Part shown: in pieces, positions 27,532 through 36,556 of the stretch
Numbering within the stretch: the stretch's first letter is position 1
Layout: each line of letters begins with the position of its first letter
NCBI RefSeq assembly: GCF_052044135.1
Contig: NZ_JBQDYF010000020.1
Location: 1 to 64,000 of the forward strand
DNA: 64,000 nucleotides
Source: Salinisphaera sp052044135
GTDB taxonomy: Bacteria; Pseudomonadota; Gammaproteobacteria; Nevskiales; Salinisphaeraceae
Direction of reading: 5' to 3'
Program-made: the position numbers and the translations under genes
The notes under the pieces: generated by a model
Database searches by the model: none
The model's input: only the letters and a program-made list of their open reading frames with translations
Told to the model about the DNA's origin: nothing

Positions 27532-28626
27532 CTACGCGACGCGTTTGCAGGGGACGCGTTTGCAAGGTATGCCGTGCAGGGCCCGCGCCGTTCTGAAAGA
27601 CACCAGTCGACGTTCCTGCTCGTCCCATAGCACCAGCGGCACACAGCGCAGGCTTTGCCAGAGCGTAATGCGGCCAACCGCGCGTAGTTCGGGATGGTCG
27701 CGCAGCACTTCCGCCAGCCGATAGGAGGGCACCCGGCTGCATAGGTGATGGACATGGTGCACGCCAATATTGGCCGTGAACCAGCGCAGGACAGGCGGCA
27801 GGTCGTAGTGCGAGCTGCCGTGCAGCGCGGCGTCGTGAAAACGCCAGTCCGATTCCCGCTCCCAATAAGTGGTCTCGAACTGGTGCTGGACATAGAACAG
27901 CCAGACGCCATAGGTCGCGGCGACAAGCGTGATCGGCACTTGCACCAGCAGGAACGGCACGAGTCCGATGCACCAGATCAAAAGGCCAGCCAACGCGATG
28001 ATCGCCACGTTGGTGCCCTGGGTACTCAACCACGGCATCCAGCCCGCGCGCATGAAACCCACCGGCAAACGGTTGTGGACGATGAACAGATAGGCCGGGC
28101 CGAGGCCGAACAGCACCAGCGGATGCCGGTACAGTCGATAACGGAGTTGCTGCCCGCGCGACAGGGCCCTGAATTCGCGCACGCTGAGCGTGTCGATGCC
28201 GCCAAAATCCTCGCGATCGAGATTACCTGCGGCGGCATGATGCATGGCGTGGGTATGCCGCCAGAAATCGTAGGGCGTGAGCGTCAATACGCCGATGGCG
28301 CGGCCGAGCCAGTGATTGGCGCCCCTAGAAGCAAAGAACGAGCCGTGGCCACAGTCATGCTGGATCATGAACAGCCGCACCAGAAAGCCCGCGGCGGGCA
28401 CGGCCAACAACAAACCGAGCCAGTAGCCGTGGTCCACCGCCGCCCACATCAAGCACCAGATGCCGGCGAACGGGATTAGCGTGATCATCACTTCCAGTAC
28501 GCTGCGCCTGGCGCTGGGCTCGCGGTATCCGGCCAGTATGCGGACCCATGATTGCGGTTTAACCGTGCTCTGATCGTGGGTGAATTCTGGTTCCATTACA
28601 GACTCATGCCCGGACCGGCGGTCCAT
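27532..28626 (-). CDS. Membrane fatty acid desaturase
   Basis: A 364-residue integral membrane di-iron desaturase, closest to the omega-6/delta-12 acyl-lipid type, introducing double bonds into membrane lipid chains. The three histidine boxes are present: HDCGH (90-94), HTHAMHH (124-130) and HHVHH near 300, with QHQFETTYW before the last. Helices lie near 46-63, 68-85 and 205-250. It is convergent with ackA and has no co-directional partner close by. The C-terminus ends in a short duplication (PCKRVPCKRVA) caused by a direct repeat at 27538-27564. An alternative start is the ATG at 28596; neither has a good ribosome site. Confidence 0.88.
   Translation of the reverse strand: MDRRSGHESVMEPEFTHDQSTVKPQSWVRILAGYREPSARRSVLEVMITLIPFAGIWCLMWAAVDHGYWLGLLLAVPAAGFLVRLFMIQHDCGHGSFFASRGANHWLGRAIGVLTLTPYDFWRHTHAMHHAAAGNLDREDFGGIDTLSVREFRALSRGQQLRYRLYRHPLVLFGLGPAYLFIVHNRLPVGFMRAGWMPWLSTQGTNVAIIALAGLLIWCIGLVPFLLVQVPITLVAATYGVWLFYVQHQFETTYWERESDWRFHDAALHGSSHYDLPPVLRWFTANIGVHHVHHLCSRVPSYRLAEVLRDHPELRAVGRITLWQSLRCVPLVLWDEQERRLVSFRTARALHGIPCKRVPCKRVA
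27538..27564 (-). repeat. Short direct repeat at the 3' end of the desaturase gene
   Basis: GACGCGTTTGCA occurs at 27538-27549 and 27553-27564, spaced 15 bases apart, so the desaturase ends with PCKRV repeated in frame. This looks like a recent slippage duplication. Confidence 0.8.
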
Positions 28627-29228
28627 GGCGTATATCGGAAGCTTTTAACAACAGGCTTCTGGGGCTATCGCGGGGATATCATCCAGGCTGCGATCTTTCG
28701 CTCGGTGTGTTTTTCCCGGAGATGTGTCCGGGACGTTCCGGCTGCCTGCTGAACAGCACCGCCCTCATTTTCCCAGCACGAAATCGCACCGTCGTCAGAT
28801 CCTGCAGGCAAACGGGTGCGTCGCCGGGTCGCCTCGGTCTCGTTGACCAACGGGATGGTCATTATTATGTGCCTTGAATAGCGGTGGTGTTGTCTATCAG
28901 TGTCTGCCGCCGTGTCCGGCGTGTCTGTGCGCCAGGCAACACGGTTGAGCGTCGCGGGGATCGCACCGGCCGTCGCGCGCGGAGTCTGGTGCAGTTCATC
29001 GGCTGTGTCAGCCTTTGTGATCGAATGCCCGGTCTGCGGCGCCGAGAACATACGCAGCTCGGCGAGTGTTTCTGTGCGTGTTCATGCGGGTCGTGCCTGA
29101 GTTTGATCGATTTCGGCGCCCATCGGCTGCAAGGCCAGCGGCCCGGATGAACGACCTGCTGCAGAGATCACGGCGAGCGGACACTGGATCGGGCCACCCG
29201 ATAGCGGTGGCACGGAGTTGTCCGGTCG
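28627..29228. other. 600-base stretch without a convincing gene
   Basis: Short frames exist on both strands but none has a recognised motif, ribosome site or codon pattern like the neighbours. One hairpin, TCCCGGA/TCCGGGA with a 6-base loop (28714-28733), has T residues only before the stem on the plus strand, so it is not a terminator in either direction. The stretch probably holds the desaturase promoter and the 3' end of the minus-strand operon. Confidence 0.5.
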
Positions 29229-30752
29229 TTATCGCCTGAGCCACCCGCGCTGCAGCCATGTGGGCCAGCGCGGCCGAGGGGTTCGGCGACAAGCCTGTGC
29301 GGCTTTTCTGATCGCTTCGGCCTGAGTGGGGTAGGCATGAATCACGCCTGCCATGGTGTCCAGACCGATGCCGGCCACGATCGCAAGCGACAGGTCGTTG
29401 ATCATTTCGCCTGCGTGTCGCGCCACGATGGTGGCGCCCAGGATGGTGTCGGTGCCTTCGCGGACATGGATTTTAACAAACCCTTCCTCCCCGCCGTCGA
29501 CGATTGCGCGATCGACCTCGTGCATCGGTACCGTGAAGGTCTTTATCGGGATACCACGCTCGCGTGCCTCGCGGACATACAGACCGACATGGGCAATTTC
29601 CGGGTCGGTATAGGTACACCAGGGAGTCGTCAGGGCACTCACGCGCCGGCGCTGCCGACACAGCGCATTGTGGACGGCGATTTGCGCCGAGGCATGGGCG
29701 GTATCGACAAACTGGTGTTGCATGCAGACGTCGCCAGCCGCGAAGATTCGTCGATTGCTGGTGCGCAGGAAGTCATCCACCCGGATGCCGGCCGTTGTGT
29801 CGAAAACGACCCCGGCTGCTTCGAGGTCCAGTCCAGCCACGGCGGGCACGCGACCGATGCCGGTCAATACCGTGTCGGCGGTGAGGGTTGTCACGTCGCC
29901 GTCGTTGACTGTTTCGATGACCTTCCGGCCGTTGTCCATGCGGACATTGATGGCGGTGGTATTCAGATGAATCTCGACGCCGTCCTGAGCCAGCGCGGCG
30001 CTGAGCAGCTGGGCGGCATCGCGTTCTTCCCGGGGCAGGAACAGCGGTTCGTCGTGGACGATGATGGTGTGCGAGCCGAAGCGGCAGAAAGCCTGGGCGA
30101 GCTCGCATCCCACCGGGCCGCCGCCGATTACCAGCAGGCTGGCGGGTAGTTCGGTTAGATCGAACACGGTTTCGTTGGTCAGGTAGCCGGCTTCGGTCAG
30201 CCCCGGAAGGGTCGGCAGCAACGACCGCGAGCCGGTGGCGATGAGCGCTTTCTTGAACGTCAGCCGGGTGCCATCGAGATCGATGGCATCGTCGCTGACG
30301 AAACGCGCCGCACCGAAAAACAGGTCGATGCCCAGGGCGGCAACGCTCGCTGCGGAATTGAGATGGCCCAGACGCGCGCGGATGCGACGCATACGTTCCA
30401 TCGCGAGTGGGAAATCGACGTCGACGTGTGCCGGGGCGCGTGCGCCGTAGTGAGCGGCATCGCGCATCTCTGCGTATAGACGCGAGGTTCTGATCAGCGC
30501 CTGTGCCGACACCGAGCCGTAGTTCAGCGAAACGCCGCCCAGCAGATGACTTTCGACCAGCGCGACGCGAGCGCCGAGGGCTGCCGCGCTGCGTGCCGCA
30601 GTCAGCCCGGCAGGCCCGGCGCCGATGACCAGCCAGTCGTAGGGCAGGCGGGGCCGCGGGTTGCGCCAGTCGGCCGGCCGAGCGTGGGCGCAGAGTTCCT
30701 GATCTGAGGTGCTCGCGCAGGGATAGTCGAGCGCAGGGCCGACTGACTTCAT
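29229..30752 (-). CDS. FAD pyridine-nucleotide oxidoreductase without the redox disulfide
   Basis: A 507-residue flavoprotein of the MerA/Lpd/glutathione reductase superfamily. The FAD site (WLVIGAGPAGLTAARSA, about 40-56), NAD(P) site (LLVIGGGPVGCELA), second FAD motif (RIFAAGDVC) and C-terminal dimer region with HAYPTQAEAI are present. The redox motif CLNxGCVPSK reads SLNYGSVSAQ: both cysteines are serine (Ser75, Ser80). Normal disulfide reductase or mercuric reductase activity is therefore not expected; an NAD(P)H oxidase, quinone or other acceptor role is possible. The ATG at 30752 overlaps the upstream stop (ATGA), which decides the start over an earlier TTG. It is last in the nine-gene operon. 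Confidence 0.85.
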   Translation of the reverse strand: MKSVGPALDYPCASTSDQELCAHARPADWRNPRPRLPYDWLVIGAGPAGLTAARSAAALGARVALVESHLLGGVSLNYGSVSAQALIRTSRLYAEMRDAAHYGARAPAHVDVDFPLAMERMRRIRARLGHLNSAASVAALGIDLFFGAARFVSDDAIDLDGTRLTFKKALIATGSRSLLPTLPGLTEAGYLTNETVFDLTELPASLLVIGGGPVGCELAQAFCRFGSHTIIVHDEPLFLPREERDAAQLLSAALAQDGVEIHLNTTAINVRMDNGRKVIETVNDGDVTTLTADTVLTGIGRVPAVAGLDLEAAGVVFDTTAGIRVDDFLRTSNRRIFAAGDVCMQHQFVDTAHASAQIAVHNALCRQRRRVSALTTPWCTYTDPEIAHVGLYVREARERGIPIKTFTVPMHEVDRAIVDGGEEGFVKIHVREGTDTILGATIVARHAGEMINDLSLAIVAGIGLDTMAGVIHAYPTQAEAIRKAAQACRRTPRPRWPTWLQRGWLRR

Positions 30753-32101
30753 GGCTTGGCCGGTTCGGAGTGCTTCAACCAACCGCCACGAAAGCCGGCG
30801 CGGCGCAGGCCGGCTCGAATGCAGGGCAGATTTCGTGTCAGGCGCCAGGGCAGCCCGGACCGGTAGTTTTCGATCATCAACACGATCATGCCCTGGTCTA
30901 GACCAAACAGATCGGTCGTGGTCCAGGCTTTCGCGGGGGTGTCTCCGAGCGTGGCATTGAAGCCGCTGGCACGGATCAGATCGACGCCGTGTGCAACACC
31001 GTCCGCCTGAAGCGCACGCAACGCCGGCAGAACGATCTCGGGCGCGAAGACCAGCGACGAGGCGGTCGCCGAACCGGCAATCGTGCCGTCGTCGAGGCCG
31101 AAGGGCACACCACGCGCGGCATAGCCATAGAAGAACTGCTCGCGCCCGGCCACCTGTCGGGCATCGCCGCTAGGGCCGTCGCCGGCCGACAAGCCCCAAT
31201 GCTCGGCGTCGTAGCCGGCGAAGCTCTTTGGATTGTGGATCGCATACTCGCGCTGGATATAGGTCGCGCGCCGGCTGTTCTCGAAATAATCGCAGTTCTT
31301 CTCGCGCATGAAGTCATCGCGGATGCCGCGGAAATCGATCCAGGCTTGCGAGAACTGGTGAATGAACAGCGGCCCGGCGTACAGGAAATCGTAGCCGTAC
31401 AGATGTTCCCATTGGTAGGTCATCGTCCAGGCGCGAAAACTCTGTTCGGTCAGCGCATGGGTGGGTGAGCCCAGCCCCAGCGCGTAGAGCAGCAGCGCCT
31501 CGCTGTAACCTTCCCAGCCGTAGTGGAGGAAACCGCATTCCGGCTTCCAGCCCTGCATGACGGTGTCGCCGTCGTCCTGCATCCAGCGCCAGTCGACCCG
31601 CTCGTAGAGGGCGTTGGCCAGCTGGCGGAGTTCGGTTTCGTCGCGCGTGTCGGCGTCGAAGTAGGCCGCAGCGCTCAGCATGCCGGCGATCAGGAGGGTT
31701 GTATCGATCGGCGAGAGTTCGCAATGCCAGACGCGGGTGCCGAGCTGCATATCCAGAAAGTGGAAGTAGAAACCATGAAAACCGCTGGCAGTGGCGCTGC
31801 CCGACTGATCGCAGGCCATGAAGAAACGAAGGCTAGCGAGCGTGCGCTGTACCGCCTCGGCGCGCTCGATCCAGCCGTGTTCGACCCCGATGGGTAATGC
31901 CGACAGGGCAAAACCAACCACCGCGATACTGCACGGCGCGTCGTCGCGCGTGGTGTCGGCGACCAGGCCGTTGTCGCGGTTGACGCATTGCAGGAAATAA
32001 TCGAATGCCGTGCGTTGCAGGCGGTCGAGCATCGCGCCGTCGGAGGTGGCGCCGGCAGCGATGGCGGCCGGGTCGGGCGCCGTGGCAGAGTGCGTGGTCA
32101 C
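30749..32101 (-). CDS. GH144-like (glycoamylase family) beta-1,2-glucanase
   Basis: A 450-residue protein of the glycoamylase domain family (PF10091), which includes GH144 endo-beta-1,2-glucanases. Family features: DYFLQCVNRDNGLVAD, SIAVVGFALSALPIGVEHGW, GFHGFYFHFLDMQLGTRVW, ELSPIDTTLLIAGML, GWEGYSEALLLYALGLGSP, YGYAARGVPFGLDDGTIA. No signal peptide is visible, so it should act in the cytoplasm. The GTG start at 32101 overlaps the pgm stop (GTGA); longer readings only shadow pgm. The operon, with a GH94 phosphorylase and pgm, and cgs in the same window support beta-1,2-glucan as substrate. Exact product specificity is unproven. Confidence 0.82.
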   Translation of the reverse strand: MTTHSATAPDPAAIAAGATSDGAMLDRLQRTAFDYFLQCVNRDNGLVADTTRDDAPCSIAVVGFALSALPIGVEHGWIERAEAVQRTLASLRFFMACDQSGSATASGFHGFYFHFLDMQLGTRVWHCELSPIDTTLLIAGMLSAAAYFDADTRDETELRQLANALYERVDWRWMQDDGDTVMQGWKPECGFLHYGWEGYSEALLLYALGLGSPTHALTEQSFRAWTMTYQWEHLYGYDFLYAGPLFIHQFSQAWIDFRGIRDDFMREKNCDYFENSRRATYIQREYAIHNPKSFAGYDAEHWGLSAGDGPSGDARQVAGREQFFYGYAARGVPFGLDDGTIAGSATASSLVFAPEIVLPALRALQADGVAHGVDLIRASGFNATLGDTPAKAWTTTDLFGLDQGMIVLMIENYRSGLPWRLTRNLPCIRAGLRRAGFRGGWLKHSEPAKP

Positions 32102-33750
32102 GGTGTGGCGATCGCCTGGTCGACGATGGCCTGCGCTTCTTTCAGAATGCGTTGCAGATGGGCCTCGTCGTCGAAGCTCTCGGCGTAGATTTTGTAGATG
32201 TCTTCGGTGCCCGACGGGCGAGCGGCGAACCAGCCGTTGGCGGTCATCACCTTGATGCCGCCGATCGGCGCGCCGTTGCCGGGCGCGGTATCGATGATCC
32301 CGGTAATCGGCTCGCCGGCGAGTTCGTGGGCGCTGATGCGGTGTGGCGTGAGCGCGGCCAGCGCTTGTTTCTGCGCCGGGGTGGCCTTGGCTTCGACGCG
32401 GTCGGCCAGCGGGCACCCGAGTTCGTCGGTGAGCTTGTTGTACAAGGCGCCGGGATCATGGCCGCAGCGCGCGGTGATTTCGGCTGCCAGTAGGGCGGGC
32501 ACAATGCCATCCTTGTCGGTGGTCCACACCGACCCGTCGCGGCGCAGGAACGATGCCCCAGCGCTTTCCTCGCCGCCGAAACCGAGCGAGCCGTCGAACA
32601 GCCCCGCAGAAAACCACTTGAAGCCGACCGGCACTTCGACCAGCGGCCGGCCCAGCCGCGCGCTCACACGGTCGATCAGGCCGGTGCTGACCACGGTCTT
32701 GCCCACTGCGGCCTGCGCGCTCCATTGCGGGCGGTGGCTAAACAGATAATCGATGGCGACTGCTAGATAGTGGTTGGGTGCCAGCAAACCGGCCTGGCCG
32801 GTGACGATCCCGTGCCGGTCGTGGTCGGTGTCGCAGCCGAAGGCGATGTCGTAACGATCCTTGAGATCGAGCAAGCGCTGCATTGCATAGGGCGACGAGG
32901 GATCCATGCGAATCCGGCCGTCCCAGTCGACGGTCATGAAGGCAAACGTCGGATCGACTACGTCGCTGACCACGGTGAGGTCCAGCCGGTAGTGCTCGGC
33001 GATGCGTGCCCAGTAGTGCACGCCGGCGCCGCCCAGCGGGTCGACGCCCATATGCACCTCGGCTGCGCGGATCGCATCCATGTCGACGACCTGGCCGAGA
33101 TCGGCGACATAGGCGGTGACGAAATCGTGGCGATGCGTGGTTGCTGCCTGCAGCGCGCGGTTGCAGGGGATTCGCTTAATTCCGGCCAGGTCCTTTTCGA
33201 GCAGGGCGTTGGCCGCGTTCTCGATGGCGTCGGTGATGTGCTCGTCGGCCGGCCCGCCGTTCGGCGGGTTGTACTTGAAGCCGCCGTTGTCCGGCGGGTT
33301 GTGGGACGGGGTCACCACGATACCGTCCGCCAGCCCGGATGTACGCCCGCGGTTGTAGGTCAGAATCGCGTGCGAGATCGCCGGTGTCGGCGTGTATTCG
33401 TCGTCGGTGGCCAGCATGGTTTCGACCCCGTTGCCGGCAAGCACCTCGATGGCGCTGGCCCGGGCGGGTTCCGACAGCGCGTGGGTATCGATGCCGAGAA
33501 ACAGCGGCCCGTCGATGTCCTGGCTTTTGCGGTAGTCGCAGATCGCCTGCGTGATCGCCAGCACATGACGTTCGTTGAACGACAATGCGAACGACGAGCC
33601 CCGATGCCCGGAGGTGCCGAAGGCGACGCGTTGCGCCGGCACGCCCGGATCCGGCAGCCCGGTGTAATAGGCGCTCACCAGCCGGGGTACATTGACCAGC
33701 AGATCTAGCGGGGCGGGTTTGCCGGCGAGCGGGCTGATGCGTGTGGCCAT
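32098..33750 (-). CDS. pgm: Phosphoglucomutase, alpha-D-glucose specific
   Basis: A 550-residue mutase interconverting glucose-1-phosphate and glucose-6-phosphate. The substrate-binding start FGTSGHRGSSF, the phosphoserine motif TPSHNPPDNGGFKYNPP, the metal-loop DTDHDRHG and the C-terminal phosphate-binding RPSGTEDIYKIYAES are all present. The ATG at 33750 lies 10 bases after the pgi stop. It would link the GH94 product glucose-1-phosphate to zwf in the same operon. A decayed N-terminal copy lies at 23776. Confidence 0.95.
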   Translation of the reverse strand: MATRISPLAGKPAPLDLLVNVPRLVSAYYTGLPDPGVPAQRVAFGTSGHRGSSFALSFNERHVLAITQAICDYRKSQDIDGPLFLGIDTHALSEPARASAIEVLAGNGVETMLATDDEYTPTPAISHAILTYNRGRTSGLADGIVVTPSHNPPDNGGFKYNPPNGGPADEHITDAIENAANALLEKDLAGIKRIPCNRALQAATTHRHDFVTAYVADLGQVVDMDAIRAAEVHMGVDPLGGAGVHYWARIAEHYRLDLTVVSDVVDPTFAFMTVDWDGRIRMDPSSPYAMQRLLDLKDRYDIAFGCDTDHDRHGIVTGQAGLLAPNHYLAVAIDYLFSHRPQWSAQAAVGKTVVSTGLIDRVSARLGRPLVEVPVGFKWFSAGLFDGSLGFGGEESAGASFLRRDGSVWTTDKDGIVPALLAAEITARCGHDPGALYNKLTDELGCPLADRVEAKATPAQKQALAALTPHRISAHELAGEPITGIIDTAPGNGAPIGGIKVMTANGWFAARPSGTEDIYKIYAESFDDEAHLQRILKEAQAIVDQAIATP

Positions 33751-33760
33751 GGGATGCGCC

Positions 33761-35449
33761 TCAGATGGCAGCGGTGGGCAAACGGGCCGCATCGTCGGCC
33801 CGCTTGCGGCGATAGCGCTCGATCAACGCGTTGGTCGAGCTGTCATGGGTGCGCGGCACGGCGCCGTCGGGCTTGAGCTCCGGCAACAGTCGCTGGGCCA
33901 ATGCCTTGCCCAGTTCCACGCCCCACTGGTCGAACGAATCGATATCCCAGATCACGCCCTGGACGAACACGCTGTGCTCGTAGAGGGCGACCAGCGAGCC
34001 CAGGGTCGCCGGCGTCAGCCGGTCGGCCAGCAGGGTGTTGCTTGGGCGGTTGCCCTCGAAGACACGATGGGGTGCCAGCGCCGCCCCTATGCCTTCGGCC
34101 GCGACTTCGCTGGCGGTCTTGCCGAACGCCAGCGCCTGGCTCTGCGCGAACAGGTTGGCCATCAGCAGGTCATGCTGGCCGCCGAGCGGATTCAAGCTCT
34201 GGCAGAAGCCGATGAAATCGCAGGGCACCAGCCGCGTGCCCTGATGGATCAGCTGGTAGAACGAATGCTGGCCATTGGTGCCGGGCTCGCCCCAGAGGAT
34301 CGGCGCGGTCTGAGTTGCTACCGGGGCGCCGGCGCGGGTGATGTGCTTGCCGTTGCTCTCCATGGTCAACTGCTGCAGATAAGCCGGAAAACGCGTCAGG
34401 TATTGCGCGTAGGGCAGCACCGCGACGGTGGTCGCACCCAGGAAATTGTTGTTCCAGATCGCCAGCAGCGCCATCAGCACCGGCAGGTTCTGCGCCAGCG
34501 GCGCGTGCTGGAAATGCTCGTCCATGGCGTGGAAGCCGGCGAGCATGGCGTGGAAGTGCTCGGGGCCGATCGCAATCATGTTGGCCAGCCCGATCGCCGA
34601 ATCCATCGAGTAGCGGCCGCCGACCCAGTCCCAGAAACCGAACATCTGGTCGGCCGCGATGCCGAACGCGGTGACGCCTTCGATGTTGGTGGAGACCGCA
34701 ACGAAGTGTCGTGCCACGGCTGCGTCATCGCCGAGCTGGGCGATACACCAGTCGCGTGCGGCATGCGCGTTGGTCAGTGTTTCCTGGGTCGTGAAGGTCT
34801 TGGAACAGACGATGAACAGGGTTTCGGCGGCGTCGAAGCCACGCAGCGTCTCGACCAGATCGGTCGCATCAACATTCGAGACGAAACGCACGGTGAGGTC
34901 GCGCCGGCTGTAGTGGCGCAGGGCCTCGAAGGCCATCACCGGGCCGAGGTCCGAACCGCCGATACCGATATTCACGACGTTGCGGATCCGTTTGCCGGTA
35001 TGGCCCAGCCAGCGCCCGCCGCGTACATCCTCGGCGAACCGCGTCATGCGGGCGAGCACCGTGTGCACTTCAGCGACGACATCCTGGCCGTCGACCACGA
35101 TCTTCTGGCTCGCCGGTGCTCGCAACGCCACGTGCAGCACCGCGCGCTGTTCGGTGGTGTTGATTGCCTCGCCGCGGAACATGGCGTCCCTGCGCTCGCA
35201 CAGGCCGCGGTCTTGCGCCAGCGCAATCAGTAGTTCGAGCGTGTGCGCGGTCACGCGGTTCTTCGAGTAGTCAAGGAACCAGCCGGCCGCTTCGGCCGTG
35301 AAAGTCGTACCGCGCTCGGCATCGCCCGGGAACAGATCCCGCAGATGCGTGTGACCCATATCGTCATGATGTGCGACCAAGGCCTGCCATGCCGGACGCG
35401 CGGTCAGCGCGTCCGAAGAGGTGTGGGGTCGATGGGTCGCGCTGCTCAT
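33761..35449 (-). CDS. pgi: Glucose-6-phosphate isomerase
   Basis: A 562-residue isomerase interconverting glucose-6-phosphate and fructose-6-phosphate. Hallmarks: NIGIGGSDLGP, CSKTFTTQETLTNA, VGGRYSMDSAIGL, GEPGTNGQHSFYQLIHQG and the C-terminal DIDSFDQWGVELGK. The ATG overlaps the tal stop (ATGA). Within the operon it can return fructose-6-phosphate made by Tal and Tkt to glucose-6-phosphate, allowing repeated passage through the oxidative pentose phosphate pathway. Confidence 0.95.
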   Translation of the reverse strand: MSSATHRPHTSSDALTARPAWQALVAHHDDMGHTHLRDLFPGDAERGTTFTAEAAGWFLDYSKNRVTAHTLELLIALAQDRGLCERRDAMFRGEAINTTEQRAVLHVALRAPASQKIVVDGQDVVAEVHTVLARMTRFAEDVRGGRWLGHTGKRIRNVVNIGIGGSDLGPVMAFEALRHYSRRDLTVRFVSNVDATDLVETLRGFDAAETLFIVCSKTFTTQETLTNAHAARDWCIAQLGDDAAVARHFVAVSTNIEGVTAFGIAADQMFGFWDWVGGRYSMDSAIGLANMIAIGPEHFHAMLAGFHAMDEHFQHAPLAQNLPVLMALLAIWNNNFLGATTVAVLPYAQYLTRFPAYLQQLTMESNGKHITRAGAPVATQTAPILWGEPGTNGQHSFYQLIHQGTRLVPCDFIGFCQSLNPLGGQHDLLMANLFAQSQALAFGKTASEVAAEGIGAALAPHRVFEGNRPSNTLLADRLTPATLGSLVALYEHSVFVQGVIWDIDSFDQWGVELGKALAQRLLPELKPDGAVPRTHDSSTNALIERYRRKRADDAARLPTAAI

Positions 35450-36540
35450 GGGGTGGCCTCGGCGACCGGCGGGCACTTGGCTTGGATCTGCTTCAGCAGG
35501 GTTTGCCACGAGGCCGAGAAGGACTCGGCCCCTTCGCGCTGCAGCCGCGCGGCGAGGGCGTCGGTATCGATACCGGCCTGCGTAAACGTCTGCAGCGCGG
35601 TGTCGGCGGCGCCGCCGTCGACGGCTAACGGCTCGCTCGCCCGGCCGTGATCTGCGTATGCATGCAGTGTTTTCTCCGGCATCGTGTTGATGGTGTCGGG
35701 GGCAGCGAGCGCCTCGACATAGAGCGTGTCGGGTTCGGCCGGGTCCTTGGTGCCGGTGCTGGCCCAAAGCAGCCGTTGCGGCTGTGCGCCGGCGTCGGCC
35801 AGGGCCTGCCAGCGGTCCGAGGCCAGCAGGTCGCGATAGGCACGATAGGTCACACCGGCGATGGCGATGCCCAGACGGTTGTGAAGCACCTTGGGAACTT
35901 CCTTGTTCGCGGCGACATCCCAGCGGCTGATGAACAGCGATGCCACCGACCCCACTTTCGGATCCAGGCCGGCCTCGATACGGCGTTCGATGCCGCGCAG
36001 GTAGGCATCGGCCGCCGCCAGATACTGTTCGCGTGAGAACAGCAGGGTGACGTTGACCGGGATGCCGGCGAAAATCGATGCCTCGATGGCCGCCAGGCCG
36101 GCTGCCGTACCGGGAATCTTGATGAATAGATTCTCGCGTGCGGCCGTTGCATGCAGGTCGGCCGCCGCTTCGATGGTCTTGGGCGCATCGTCTGCCAGCA
36201 GCGGCGAGACTTCCAGCGAGACCCAGCCATCCACACCGTCGCTGGCATCAAAGGCCGGTCGCAGCAGATCAGCGGCGCGTTGCAGGTCGTCTATCGCGAG
36301 CGCAAAGAAGATCTGCTCGATCGTCGAGTGACGGTCGCGGGCGAGTTCGGTGATCGCCGTATCGTAATCGTTGCCGTGGCCGATCGCGTGCTCGAAGATC
36401 GTCGGGTTCGAGGTCAGACCGGTCACCGACAGGTCGGCGATGTAGGACGCCAGTGTGCCGTCGTCGAGCAGGCGGCGGGTGATGTTGTCGAGCCAGAGGC
36501 TCTGGCCGAGTTGGTGGAGTGCTTTTGTATTGGGATTCAT
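35446..36540 (-). CDS. tal: Transaldolase
   Basis: A 364-residue transaldolase moving a dihydroxyacetone unit between sugar phosphates. The Schiff-base Lys141 lies in LFIKIPGTAAG; LSVTGLTSNPTIF and SVASLFISRWD are intact. It is the functional counterpart of the altered paralogue at 22544. The HAD gene lies 16 bases upstream and pgi overlaps downstream. Together with the divergent tkt it completes the non-oxidative branch. Confidence 0.95.
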   Translation of the reverse strand: MNPNTKALHQLGQSLWLDNITRRLLDDGTLASYIADLSVTGLTSNPTIFEHAIGHGNDYDTAITELARDRHSTIEQIFFALAIDDLQRAADLLRPAFDASDGVDGWVSLEVSPLLADDAPKTIEAAADLHATAARENLFIKIPGTAAGLAAIEASIFAGIPVNVTLLFSREQYLAAADAYLRGIERRIEAGLDPKVGSVASLFISRWDVAANKEVPKVLHNRLGIAIAGVTYRAYRDLLASDRWQALADAGAQPQRLLWASTGTKDPAEPDTLYVEALAAPDTINTMPEKTLHAYADHGRASEPLAVDGGAADTALQTFTQAGIDTDALAARLQREGAESFSASWQTLLKQIQAKCPPVAEATP

Positions 36541-36556
36541 GGGTGTGCGTCCGGCG

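Noticed and set aside
28714..28733. Hairpin as a rho-independent terminator
   Set aside because: The T run precedes the stem on the plus strand and becomes A residues after the stem on the minus strand, so neither direction fits.
28900..29100. Small Cys-containing ORF in the gap below the desaturase
   Set aside because: A CPVCG motif appears by chance in an otherwise Ser/Val/Ala-rich frame with no ribosome site or supporting neighbour.
29229..30752. Mercuric reductase
   Set aside because: Both active-site cysteines and the C-terminal Cys pair needed for mercury reduction are missing, and there are no mer transport genes.
33692..35233. A 513-codon plus-strand frame across pgm and pgi
   Set aside because: Antisense shadow of well-conserved enzymes; no ribosome site and no recognisable motif.
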